A stretch of 64,000 nt of DNA from assembly GCA_038874075.1 (NCBI GenBank), contig JAVZDD010000002.1, positions 57,002 through 121,001 of the forward strand. Reading direction: 5' to 3'. Positions 47,917 through 56,541 of this stretch are shown in pieces. The stretch is from Jingweiarchaeum tengchongense. GTDB lineage: Archaea; Nanobdellota; Nanobdellia; Jingweiarchaeales; Jingweiarchaeaceae. The position numbers and the translations under genes are program-made. The notes beneath the pieces were generated by a model. It was not told the DNA's origin. It saw nothing but the letters and a program-made list of their open reading frames with translations, and made no database searches. How positions within the stretch are numbered: position 1 is the first letter of the stretch; every line of letters begins with the position of its first letter.

Positions 47917-48861
47917 CTAATACCAGAAATTTTTTTTCATCCTCTCTATCCACAACCTTGGCTCATTTATCTCACAATAACTTGGTAAATTTTCTGGCAC
48001 CTCGAATGCTTTTATCAAAAATTTCATACCTTTACTATCCACCACTTCATTAACGAATTTTTCACCAATAATGTATTGTTGTCTCTTAAGTTGTAGTATG
48101 TCGCCTTTTTCAGACCTTTTTTTCTCGAATTTTTCTTTTATTTGAGAATGAGAAAAAATGAATTTAGGCGCAAGTTTATTCATCACATAATCAGAAAAAC
48201 CTTCCATGAGACACATAGTTGCTTGAAGGTCACTTCTAGCTATTAGGTTGGGATCATCAAATCTACTGAAAAATGAAAATCTTCTGTTATTAATGTCCAT
48301 CTTAATTGCTTCCTGAATTTTTTTGTTTATGTAATCCTTTAACCATGAAGATTTCTTGTTGTCAAATTCATATTGGTGTGTCCTTTCATGTATGGCAATC
48401 CAATCAATGAAGTCATCGATACCAACTCTTAATTCCATTGCGGTTTTTTCTATATTTGGGTGTAAGAAATACATTTGACCTATCTTACCTTTACCAAAAA
48501 AATATGGATCATACTGTCCAAGTACTTTTGTAGACATATAGGCAACTTGCTGTCCAATTAACTGACTTAAAATCTTTCGGTCAGACCATGAAAGTGAAAC
48601 CTTTATCTTATTGGATTCAAAAATTTGTTTATAATTTTCAATTGTTATATCTATCCAATCATATGGGTCTAGAATTAGTATTGAATCCAACGATTTTTCT
48701 ATCTCTAAACCTGTGAAATTACTTATGTCTGGATCAATTTTCTCTATACTTTTAACATATCTTTCTCTAAGTTTTTCTTTCTCTTCATTGCTCATTCTTC
48801 CAGAAACCATGTCCTTTGCGGTCTCGCGCACTATTTCCCAATCTAAACTCAATTTCACCAC
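47917..48861 (-). CDS. DUF2342-type zincin metallopeptidase
   Basis: The 314-aa protein fits the DUF2342 'zincin-like metallopeptidase type 2' family. It has LSLDWEIVRETAK at the start, LIGQQVAYMSTKVLGQYDPYF, FLHPNIEKTA, and DFIDWIAIHERTHQYEF with zinc motif H158-E-R-T-H162 and a downstream Glu (CLMEGFSDYVM, E220) as probable third ligand. The family is best known in actinobacteria near F420 genes, with unproven activity. All predicted catalytic residues are present. It is the last gene of the six-gene AAA+ operon and starts directly after the previous stop; GTG 48861 or TTG 48852 are possible starts. Confidence 0.85.
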   Translation of the reverse strand: MVKLSLDWEIVRETAKDMVSGRMSNEEKEKLRERYVKSIEKIDPDISNFTGLEIEKSLDSILILDPYDWIDITIENYKQIFESNKIKVSLSWSDRKILSQLIGQQVAYMSTKVLGQYDPYFFGKGKIGQMYFLHPNIEKTAMELRVGIDDFIDWIAIHERTHQYEFDNKKSSWLKDYINKKIQEAIKMDINNRRFSFFSRFDDPNLIARSDLQATMCLMEGFSDYVMNKLAPKFIFSHSQIKEKFEKKRSEKGDILQLKRQQYIIGEKFVNEVVDSKGMKFLIKAFEVPENLPSYCEINEPRLWIERMKKNFWY

Positions 48862-50379
48862 TTACTCCGAAATTTTATCCTCCCACACACCTATTTCTTC
48901 TGGTATATCTAATATTTCTTCAACATCACCAATCATCGAAATTGTAAATATCTCATCCTTTTTGTTAAATCCACGGAATTTTACTTCTTTTCCAGAAAAT
49001 AGATCTTTGATAGCTTTACTCATTTCTTTTGTTTTTTCATCTCCCAAATCTTTAGATACTTTTTTTATTATTTCATCACAAATGTTTTTCAATTTTTCTT
49101 TGTCTTTCATCAATTTTGATAGAAACTTTCTATCATATGTTTGTTCTATTTGATACATATACATTCTATTTTCAATTTCGCTTTTTCCATCTTTACCATT
49201 GATGTTGCCATCACTCAGAATTGTTAAGAGTGCAGCTGCAGTCAATTCTTTATTTTTTGAGGATATTATTTTTTTCATTAAGTATGGTGGGATCTCTGTT
49301 TTTCTTAGATCACTTAATCTATCAACAAGAACATTTTTTGCGGCTTCTAATTTATTATTTTCAACTAAGTTCTCAAGTAATTCCTGAGAAAACTTAGATT
49401 CCAAGACAGTATTATCATTGTCCCAAACAGGATCAAATTTAATATCCTTCAAGTACTGTGTTAAGAACTTTACTCTTAAGTACATTTCATACGGAGAATC
49501 GCTTTCTAGAAATTCCTTTAATGTATCATATTTTTTTATTTTTAAGAAGAATTGTGGTACTTCTTTTTTTATATTCTTTTTGATATCAGCAAAGAATTTC
49601 TCATCTTCATATATGTTGTCTATTATTTTTACTTTATTATCCTTAGTTACCTGCACGATCTTTTTATGTTCCGGTCTCAAGAGTATTGTATCATATTCTT
49701 TGGTTAGAATGTTTGGTATCCATCCATCTAGTTCATTGCTTCTTTTCTCTCTTTCATTAAGATAAGTCAAATAAAGCGTAATTTTCCTAAATTGGTCTTC
49801 TTGCAATAACTTTATATTTCTTGACCATCCATCATTTTTGATGAATTCTTCATTTATTTTTGAAATTAGTCCCTTTCCTGGAGAATCACCAAATATATCC
49901 CTTCTTACATCATCAATAAACTTGTCTCTGAGATTCTGCATCATGATATAAAGAATAAGGTCTTCCTTTGCATTCGGTATCATCTCAATTGTTTTCTCAA
50001 TAAAATCGGGATTGAAGTAACCCTTAAACTCTTCCAAAAAATCATTTCTTACTTTTTCAAAATCTTCTTTACTTGCTGGTTTATAGTACAATTCTCCATC
50101 CTTCAACCATCCCAATCTCTCTGCAAATCTGTTTATGGCAGCAATGGCATCAAAATTTGAATACTTGTCATACTTTGATAAAAGGAGATCCCAAGTGTCC
50201 AATGACGCTTCTTCTAGATATTCAATAAAACTTTTATTAATCTTTTCAATATCTCTTTCTTCCTCCAAACCTTTCCTTAGGTATTCTTCTCTAAGAGAAA
50301 CCATTTGATGCATTTGATTTATTATTCTTAAACCTTTTTCATATATATCTGGTGCCAGATTGTATGGAATTTTAATCAC
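48862..50379 (-). CDS. hypothetical protein of the AAA+/zincin operon (505 aa)
   Basis: I do not recognise this 505-aa protein. It is mostly helical, soluble and charged, with a beta-rich middle section (about 215-270: ILTKEYDTILLRPEHKKIVQVTKDNKVKIID), and a C-terminal beta patch (VKFRGFNKKDEIFTISMIG) ending in an acidic tail. It has no TM helix or signal peptide. The frame starts at GTG 50379, overlapping the previous gene by 8 bases. Its position between the membrane paralogues and the peptidase suggests an adaptor or scaffold (inference). Confidence 0.7.
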   Translation of the reverse strand: MIKIPYNLAPDIYEKGLRIINQMHQMVSLREEYLRKGLEEERDIEKINKSFIEYLEEASLDTWDLLLSKYDKYSNFDAIAAINRFAERLGWLKDGELYYKPASKEDFEKVRNDFLEEFKGYFNPDFIEKTIEMIPNAKEDLILYIMMQNLRDKFIDDVRRDIFGDSPGKGLISKINEEFIKNDGWSRNIKLLQEDQFRKITLYLTYLNEREKRSNELDGWIPNILTKEYDTILLRPEHKKIVQVTKDNKVKIIDNIYEDEKFFADIKKNIKKEVPQFFLKIKKYDTLKEFLESDSPYEMYLRVKFLTQYLKDIKFDPVWDNDNTVLESKFSQELLENLVENNKLEAAKNVLVDRLSDLRKTEIPPYLMKKIISSKNKELTAAALLTILSDGNINGKDGKSEIENRMYMYQIEQTYDRKFLSKLMKDKEKLKNICDEIIKKVSKDLGDEKTKEMSKAIKDLFSGKEVKFRGFNKKDEIFTISMIGDVEEILDIPEEIGVWEDKISE

Positions 50380-51793
50380 CTAGACTCTCCTCAAGCTCAA
50401 CAAGCTTCCTAGTTTCGTCTTGAATATTCATTCTCATGTTTTTCTTAATTTCAGAAACATCCAAACCACATAACTCAGCAAACTTTATCATATCAACATT
50501 TTGATTTTTCACTTGAATGATCTTCGAATCCGATTTAAGATTTTTTTTAATTTCACTTTCAAGTAAATTTTTTAGTCTCACAAATTCTTTTTCTCCTCTT
50601 TTTTTCTTGACTTCCTCCATAAATGATGGTAAGGTCGCATCTCTTGTTTTGAACATTATTTTACATCTTTCTTCGATTCTTGAAAATGGTTCATCTTCAA
50701 TCAAAGATGGGTTCCTGTCTATGATGGATAATGTCATATCAATTCGCTTGTAAATTTCTCTTTTATCACCATCGAATGGATTACTAATTTTGCCATTTAA
50801 CTTTTTTATGCCATAGTAAGGTAAAGCAAATATTGGGATCGTAGTGTAGAAAGCTTTGTTTTTTGATGAGTTAGGTCTAACTCTAAGTATTCTAATTACG
50901 TTCCTAAAATTAAATATTGGGAAAGAAATCATCCACGCATCGGGTATACCCATAACAGCAAGCCCTGTGGATATTATTAAATGATCAATTATTGGTCCGC
51001 TTGTAGCAAGGATCCACTCACGAAAGCTAATTTCTTCTGAATTTGGATTAGAAATCCGATCTATCTGATCTAATAGTCCAATAATATGTTTGTACTTATA
51101 ACCTCTTTTACCTTTAATTCCACTTTCTTCTAATGTCTTTTCAATATCATTTATATCGTTTCGTGTTAATGCATCTTCAAGTTTAGATTGATTTTGTATA
51201 AATTCTTCTAAACTTTTAATTTTATTTGATTTTAAATATGTGTATGCATCTTTTATTGTAGATACTAATTTTTCCCTATGGTGTATTGGTAATGCCTCAC
51301 TTTCCATTTGTTCAATTATTTCTTTTGAAACTCCAGCTTTTTTCATCTCATCGATTGAATATGGATTTCTAAATTCTTTCAGTGTATTCATTATTCTATC
51401 CTTAACATAATTATTATGAAAAGAATTTAATTGATTCTTTGCCAAATCTTCAATAAAGACACTATCTGCGATTAGTGTGTTAAGCGATTGTTTAAGTTCT
51501 TTACTGCTTTTTATTATTTCTTCAATATTGGATGAGTCTTCTTTAACTCGTCGATATTTTTTTAATTTATGCATCACTTGTTCACAAACAGAAATAAATT
51601 CTCTTTTATTATAGGGTAGTGTAAAATGCTCCAAGTGATATCTATAATCATCAAAAAAATCATCTGAAATTCTACTTTTTATTTCTTGAATTAGTGAGGA
51701 AAGCTCATTTATCCTTTCATAGTTACCTTTATCAAGATCTTTCTTTATTTTCTTTATTTCTAAAATTTTTTTATATGCCTCTACATATGCCAT
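50372..51793 (-). CDS. membrane paralogue B of the AAA+/zincin operon
   Basis: The 473-aa protein (ATG 51793) is a paralogue of its upstream neighbour. Shared pieces are a helical N-terminal half, the segment EKTLEESGIKGKRG with a following IIGLLDQID helix, a central membrane region (about residues 260-330, two or three hydrophobic helices), and the C-terminal MIKFAELCGLDVSEIKK motif. The flanking parts are charged helices, probably cytoplasmic. No known domain. It overlaps the next gene by 8 bases. The ATG after GTG 51802 is preferred. Confidence 0.72.
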   Translation of the reverse strand: MAYVEAYKKILEIKKIKKDLDKGNYERINELSSLIQEIKSRISDDFFDDYRYHLEHFTLPYNKREFISVCEQVMHKLKKYRRVKEDSSNIEEIIKSSKELKQSLNTLIADSVFIEDLAKNQLNSFHNNYVKDRIMNTLKEFRNPYSIDEMKKAGVSKEIIEQMESEALPIHHREKLVSTIKDAYTYLKSNKIKSLEEFIQNQSKLEDALTRNDINDIEKTLEESGIKGKRGYKYKHIIGLLDQIDRISNPNSEEISFREWILATSGPIIDHLIISTGLAVMGIPDAWMISFPIFNFRNVIRILRVRPNSSKNKAFYTTIPIFALPYYGIKKLNGKISNPFDGDKREIYKRIDMTLSIIDRNPSLIEDEPFSRIEERCKIMFKTRDATLPSFMEEVKKKRGEKEFVRLKNLLESEIKKNLKSDSKIIQVKNQNVDMIKFAELCGLDVSEIKKNMRMNIQDETRKLVELEESLGD

Positions 51794-51794
51794 T

Positions 51795-53249
51795 TTAATC
51801 ACTAAAACTTGATTTTACTTCAACTAATTTCATCATATCTTCATCTATCTTCCTACTCAACTTCTTCTTTGCTTTTGATACATCTAAACCACAAAGTTCA
51901 GCGTAGGAAATCATATCTTTCATTTCATTCACTTCGTTACCCAAACTCATAGAATTCTCAAAATTCCTTTGTAAACTATCTTTTATTTCTAGGAATTTTT
52001 TTCTATCTTTCTCCTTTATTTCATTAAGCAGATTTGGTAGTTCCGGACTTTTGTTCAAAAACATTGATACCAGTCTATCTCTAGAAATATCTTGTGGTAT
52101 CGTAAAACGTTCACTTGGAATAATATTGTCAAGGTTCTTATCAATTATCTTAGATAAGCTCCTCAGTTCTTTTCCTCTTTTATGTTCATCTAATTTTTGT
52201 TTTATTTTTCCACCAATTAAATAGAAGGGTAAGAGTTCCCAGGAAGCGCCAAAGTAAAAGCCTGGATGTTTTGTTGTTACGTCATATAGATCAGTCGCTC
52301 CTGCTGAAATGAGTTTTGATATAAAGGTACCTATTCCAACCCATATTGCATTACTAAAAAAAGTAATACGCTCTCTTTCTCCTTCAATGGAAGTAGTTAT
52401 CCATGGCGTTCCTGGTGGATATAAAAAATTATGTGCTAGTATAGTATATAAAATTGGACTTCCAAATGTACCAAATAATATCATTAAACCCTCTTTTCTT
52501 CCTAGAGAATGACCATATCTACTCTCAAAATTTTCATCATTGTATATGTGTTTGTTAACTTCTTCTAATAATTTAATAATACGTCCATGTTTTTTTCCTA
52601 TTTTTCCCTTAATTCCACTCTTCTTCAATATCTCCTCAACTTTGCTCAGGTTGCCAGCGTCTAATGCGCTTTCTAGTGTTTCTTTTTTATCTAAGAATTC
52701 AGCTATTTGTTTCATCTTAGTTTTCTTTGATAACACATAACTATAACCATCTTTAACTACTTGTAGGATTTCTTGTCTCACAGCAGGATTGTAATATTGA
52801 TTTTTTTCTAAGTCCTTCCACTTTTCTTCATTGATTCCCATTTTCTTGGCTTTGTCTTCTGTAATGAAACTTTCCAGAATGTTTCTCATTCTATGCTCCA
52901 GTTCTTCCCTTCGTCTCCAAGAATGCATATTCTCTAAGAAACCTGAAATGGTGCTCTCATATCTTTCTTTTTTCTCGATTGCTCTATCTAATTGAGTCAT
53001 AAGTGTTGTGTAAGCATCTTTTATCTGTTTTGGATTACTACTGATAATGTTCTCTGTCATATATCTATAATTTCTTACAGATTCTAAAATCGCATTTCCA
53101 ACAACATCCCCCTTTGAAGAAAGTTCTAAAGCTATCTTCTCTAGCTCACTAATTCGCTTAAACTCCCCTTTCTCCATCTCCTTCTTTATTCTTTCAATTT
53201 TGTACAATTGGTGTATTGTTTCCAAGTCATTTACACTCAAATTCCTCAC
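51795..53249 (-). CDS. membrane paralogue A of the AAA+/zincin operon
   Basis: The 484-aa protein has a helical N-terminal half (1-245), three hydrophobic segments (about 255-277, 296-317 and 331-347) and a charged C-terminal half ending with MISYAELCGLDVSKAKKK. It shares the layout and motifs VEEILKKSGIKGKIG and AELCGLDVS with the next gene, showing a tandem duplication. GTG 53249 lies inside the AGGTGAGG ribosome-binding sequence, so TTG 53240 (four codons later) may be the real start. It is the probable membrane platform of the complex. Confidence 0.72.
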   Translation of the reverse strand: MRNLSVNDLETIHQLYKIERIKKEMEKGEFKRISELEKIALELSSKGDVVGNAILESVRNYRYMTENIISSNPKQIKDAYTTLMTQLDRAIEKKERYESTISGFLENMHSWRRREELEHRMRNILESFITEDKAKKMGINEEKWKDLEKNQYYNPAVRQEILQVVKDGYSYVLSKKTKMKQIAEFLDKKETLESALDAGNLSKVEEILKKSGIKGKIGKKHGRIIKLLEEVNKHIYNDENFESRYGHSLGRKEGLMILFGTFGSPILYTILAHNFLYPPGTPWITTSIEGERERITFFSNAIWVGIGTFISKLISAGATDLYDVTTKHPGFYFGASWELLPFYLIGGKIKQKLDEHKRGKELRSLSKIIDKNLDNIIPSERFTIPQDISRDRLVSMFLNKSPELPNLLNEIKEKDRKKFLEIKDSLQRNFENSMSLGNEVNEMKDMISYAELCGLDVSKAKKKLSRKIDEDMMKLVEVKSSFSD

Positions 53250-54541
53250 CTTTTCTTGGTTGAATTCACTATTTTTTCTCTTGCACCACGATGATAGAGC
53301 AATTCTTCTGCCTCATCCTTTGAAACGATGTTCTCTATACTTCGTGTGCTTACTGGAAACATCTCATTAACAATTTGAGTATCGTCTTCTTTGAATCTTG
53401 TAATAACAATTTCTAATCCTAAGTTCGGGGCATAATATTGGAGAATTATTTTTGGTATTATTTTGCCTCTTTCATATCCTCTTAACTCATATATGATTTT
53501 TCCTTCTTTTTCTTTCATTTGTACACTAGGTACAATATAACCTGCCTTCTCTATAATCTGTGAAAGTCTCTTGAGATTGATATTTTCCCTTTCATTATAT
53601 TCAAATTTAGCAACTTTTCCAATCTGTTCTCTCAGTTCTTGCTTAAATGATTCCTCAAATTCATCAATACTTTTTGGGCCTGTGTAGTATGCCTCACCAA
53701 ATTCATTGTTCATCATTGTCCGAAGTACTCTTCTTCCAACTTCTTTTATCTCAGGTAAATATTCTTTTTCTATTCCAATTCCACTTTGTTTTAGTGTCTT
53801 CTCATTTGTTGGAAAATATTTTTCTGTGACGATTTCTTCTAAGCTTTTATCTCCAAGACTAATCGGAATTGTAGCCTTATCAGCACCTGATTTGGAAATA
53901 TCTACCGTCTCCTTATAAGTTTCAGTAACTCTACCAGTAGGTTTTTTGACTGTATATTTGTGTCCACTACCATCAATACATATACGTCTTTCGACTTCAA
54001 CTTCCATATCAACTCTAGTTTTCTTTCGATAGATATTCAATAAATCACAGCCCTCTTGTTTGAGTATTTCACTCTCTCCACCTTTTAATGCTGAGTAAAG
54101 TTTTTTTATATCATCTTTAACTATGCTCTCATTTCCACTATTTTTTACTTCACTTTCAAACATAGCTGTTACTCGCTCAATCAAAGGATTAACATCGTTC
54201 GTCTTTGGCCCACCATTACCAAAGACTCTATTTTCAATGAATGATCTTAAAAGTACACTATCAATGTTACTATCTTCACATAATTCTCTATAAGTTCTAA
54301 GCCACATTGCTGCCTTGGCTATTGCTTCGCCCAAATCAACTGGATCTCTTACAAGTACTTCAGGTAAAAATACCACATAGTTTTTATCATACTTTATAAG
54401 TACTTGTTTTTGTCCATTGATCACCACTTCATTTAATTCTTCTGGAATATCATCTGCTCTTGCGATGTATACGTTCCTTCCTACTGGTTTCAGATTTTCG
54501 ATAAACTTATCTTTACTCCTTCTTACCTGGATTTGTGACAT
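53246..54541 (-). CDS. hypothetical protein of the AAA+/zincin operon (431 aa)
   Basis: I do not recognise this soluble 431-aa protein. The N-terminal 70 residues form a beta domain (VGRNVYIARADDIPEELNEVVING, NYVVFLPEVLVRDP). A helical stretch (75-165) follows, then a beta segment with EVERRICIDGSGHKYTVKKPTGR and a C-terminal alpha/beta part (330-431) with IIYELRGYERGKIIPKIILQYYAP. A strong GGAGGTGA ribosome-binding site precedes ATG 54541, and the start lies 19 bases inside the AAA+ gene. It could be a substrate adaptor for the ATPase (inference). Confidence 0.7.
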   Translation of the reverse strand: MSQIQVRRSKDKFIENLKPVGRNVYIARADDIPEELNEVVINGQKQVLIKYDKNYVVFLPEVLVRDPVDLGEAIAKAAMWLRTYRELCEDSNIDSVLLRSFIENRVFGNGGPKTNDVNPLIERVTAMFESEVKNSGNESIVKDDIKKLYSALKGGESEILKQEGCDLLNIYRKKTRVDMEVEVERRICIDGSGHKYTVKKPTGRVTETYKETVDISKSGADKATIPISLGDKSLEEIVTEKYFPTNEKTLKQSGIGIEKEYLPEIKEVGRRVLRTMMNNEFGEAYYTGPKSIDEFEESFKQELREQIGKVAKFEYNERENINLKRLSQIIEKAGYIVPSVQMKEKEGKIIYELRGYERGKIIPKIILQYYAPNLGLEIVITRFKEDDTQIVNEMFPVSTRSIENIVSKDEAEELLYHRGAREKIVNSTKKR

Positions 54542-56454
54542 TTTTTTTCACCTCCAGGTTTATAATTCTCAAATTTAAACTCTTGAGCCATGGCCTCCCA
54601 GTACGCTTTCTCTTCTTCATTAAATGATTTTGGTGTGGAATTCATTGCTTCATATATGTCTCTCAACGTCAGCGCTTCATCACTCACATCCTTTCCATTC
54701 ATTTTTTTCTCAATAATCCTCTTCATCATTGTTTCTTTTGCCTTTTTTATGATTTGCACAATTTCCCTTGGAACATAGCCTTCAAGCACGGTTGCTAAAT
54801 CTTCCGGTTTGACTTCAGGAGCTATGTTCATAGGTTTATTTTTCTTATGTCTCTCTATCTCATCGAGTCCAAGATTTGCTTTAATTATTTTGAGTCTTGC
54901 ATCTTCATCTGGTGGTCCAACATAAAATTTTTTCTCGAACCTGTTTAAGAACTGTGGATCAAGCATATCTGGTGCTCTCGTTGCTGCTATCACTAATATA
55001 TTCTTATTCTCCTGAATACCATCTAATTCTGTAAGTAATTGTTTCAGTACACTATCAGTAACGCCTGAAACACTTCTTATGCTTCCTTCTCTGGGCGCTA
55101 TTGCGTCAACCTCGTCAAGGAATATAATTGAATTCCTTCCTTGTCTTGCTCTTTCAAATATTTCCCTAATCGCTTTTTCACTTTCACCAACAAACATATT
55201 TAATATTTCTGGACCTTTTACTGAGATGAAATTCGCTTCGCTTTCTCTTGCAACTGCTCTTGCCAAAAATGTTTTACCACATCCACTTGGACCAGCTAAT
55301 AAAACATAACTTGATAACTCGTCCGATAGGCCGCTCATACTATATGCTTCTTGGTACTTTAATCTTGAGAAACTCCAAACTTTAAGGTCATTAACAATTT
55401 CTTCTAAACCACATACATCCTCAAACTTGACATCAGGAATTTCTATTTTAAATTTTTTAAATAGTGTCGGTTTGTATTCACTAAGAACTTTATCAAAATC
55501 TTTCATGTTCACTTTTGAATTTTCTTTTAGTTGTTTGTATTCCTTACTTTCCTTGAATTTTTCACCGTATTTTTTCTTTAATTCCTCTCTCTTTGACCAT
55601 GTCTGGTTTCTTTCCTCAGCTGTCTCAATAACTTTCCTTGTTACACCTGCTATATCTGCACCAACGTATCCTGCTGTCCTTTCTGCTAGATCTTCTAAGC
55701 TGACATCCTTATCCAAATTCATGCCACGTGTGTGTATTGCAAATATCTCACGTCTCTCATTTTTACTTGGTGTAGTCAATTCAATATCCTTTCCAAGTCT
55801 TCCAGGTCTCCTCAGTGCTTCATCAAGTTTTTTGGGAAAGTTTGTTGTAGCAATAACCATCATCCCAGGATTATTCTTTAGGTAAAGATCTAAACAAGAT
55901 AATATTTGGGAAGTTGCATTTGCATCGCCTGGATTTGCATATTCTCGAGCTGGCGCTATTGCGTCAACCTCGTCAAGGATTATTATACTTTTAGGACTCT
56001 TCGCAGCCTGATCAAATAATGCTCTTATGTTTTGTTCTGTACTTCCACTCACAGGTGAGACAAGTTCTCTTGCCTTTACATATGCAACAAAAAAATCTTT
56101 ACTTCCCTTCTCTATATTTGAAAATTTTTTTTCTTCCCCAACCTGGTTATTATTTATCTTCTTATCTTCATTCAATCTTTGATAGATTTCCTTTACAATT
56201 GCCCTTGCAAGGAGTGATTTTCCAACTCCTGGTGGTCCAGAAATTAATATTCCTCTCTCCGGCTCTCTACCATATGTCTGTTGCCAGTGTTCAGGATCTA
56301 TGATAGAAACAGCGGATTTCATTAGTTCCTGAATCTCTCTCTCATAGCCACCTACTTCTACCAAAGATTCGAACTTAGAGATTTCTTCAGGTGAATAAAT
56401 TATTGCAACTGAATTTTTTCCTTCAATCCTATCGGCTTGACGTTGACTTAACAT
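54523..56454 (-). CDS. tandem AAA+ ATPase (CDC48/VAT-like without N domain)
   Basis: The 643-aa protein has two AAA modules. D1: GGYEREIQEL, Walker A GPPGVGKS (73-80), Walker B IIILDEVDAIAPAR (about 157-170), and arginine-finger region LRRPGRLGKDIEL. D2: VCGLEEIVNDLK, Walker A GPSGCGKT (388-395), Walker B IIFLDEVDAIAPREG (about 443-457) and ATRAPDMLDPQFLNRF. The CDC48 N domain is missing; only about 35 residues precede D1. D1 has a charged insertion (about 92-120), and the linker is long and charged (280-345). Both ATP sites look active. It opens a six-gene operon with AAAGGTGA before ATG 56454 and a TATA box near 56490-56505. Confidence 0.93.
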   Translation of the reverse strand: MLSQRQADRIEGKNSVAIIYSPEEISKFESLVEVGGYEREIQELMKSAVSIIDPEHWQQTYGREPERGILISGPPGVGKSLLARAIVKEIYQRLNEDKKINNNQVGEEKKFSNIEKGSKDFFVAYVKARELVSPVSGSTEQNIRALFDQAAKSPKSIIILDEVDAIAPAREYANPGDANATSQILSCLDLYLKNNPGMMVIATTNFPKKLDEALRRPGRLGKDIELTTPSKNERREIFAIHTRGMNLDKDVSLEDLAERTAGYVGADIAGVTRKVIETAEERNQTWSKREELKKKYGEKFKESKEYKQLKENSKVNMKDFDKVLSEYKPTLFKKFKIEIPDVKFEDVCGLEEIVNDLKVWSFSRLKYQEAYSMSGLSDELSSYVLLAGPSGCGKTFLARAVARESEANFISVKGPEILNMFVGESEKAIREIFERARQGRNSIIFLDEVDAIAPREGSIRSVSGVTDSVLKQLLTELDGIQENKNILVIAATRAPDMLDPQFLNRFEKKFYVGPPDEDARLKIIKANLGLDEIERHKKNKPMNIAPEVKPEDLATVLEGYVPREIVQIIKKAKETMMKRIIEKKMNGKDVSDEALTLRDIYEAMNSTPKSFNEEEKAYWEAMAQEFKFENYKPGGEKKCHKSR

Positions 56455-56484
56455 TTGTTTGTCACCTTTTTTCAGTTAAGAAAT

Positions 56485-56534
56485 TGAAATTTATATTTAT
56501 ATAAAAAACTAATATTATTCATATTAATAATATT
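56485..56534. promoter_or_regulatory. divergent promoter with palindrome between the AAA+ operon and a radical SAM gene
   Basis: TTTATATTTATATAAAAAA (about 56490-56508) can act as TATA box in both directions. Next to it AATATTATT (56511-56519) and AATAATATT (56526-56534) form a perfect 9-bp inverted repeat around CATATT, placed between the TATA box and ATG 56542 of the radical SAM gene. A shared 12-mer TCATATTAATAA recurs before the P-type ATPase gene (61138-61149). Confidence 0.5.
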
Positions 56535-56541
56535 AAAAACG

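Noticed and set aside
47917..56454. AAA+/zincin operon as a known phage-defence system
   Set aside because: None of the recognisable proteins matches a named defence family. There is no nuclease, toxin or mobile-element neighbour, and the operon looks stable and codon-like its surroundings. A cellular remodelling role is at least as likely.
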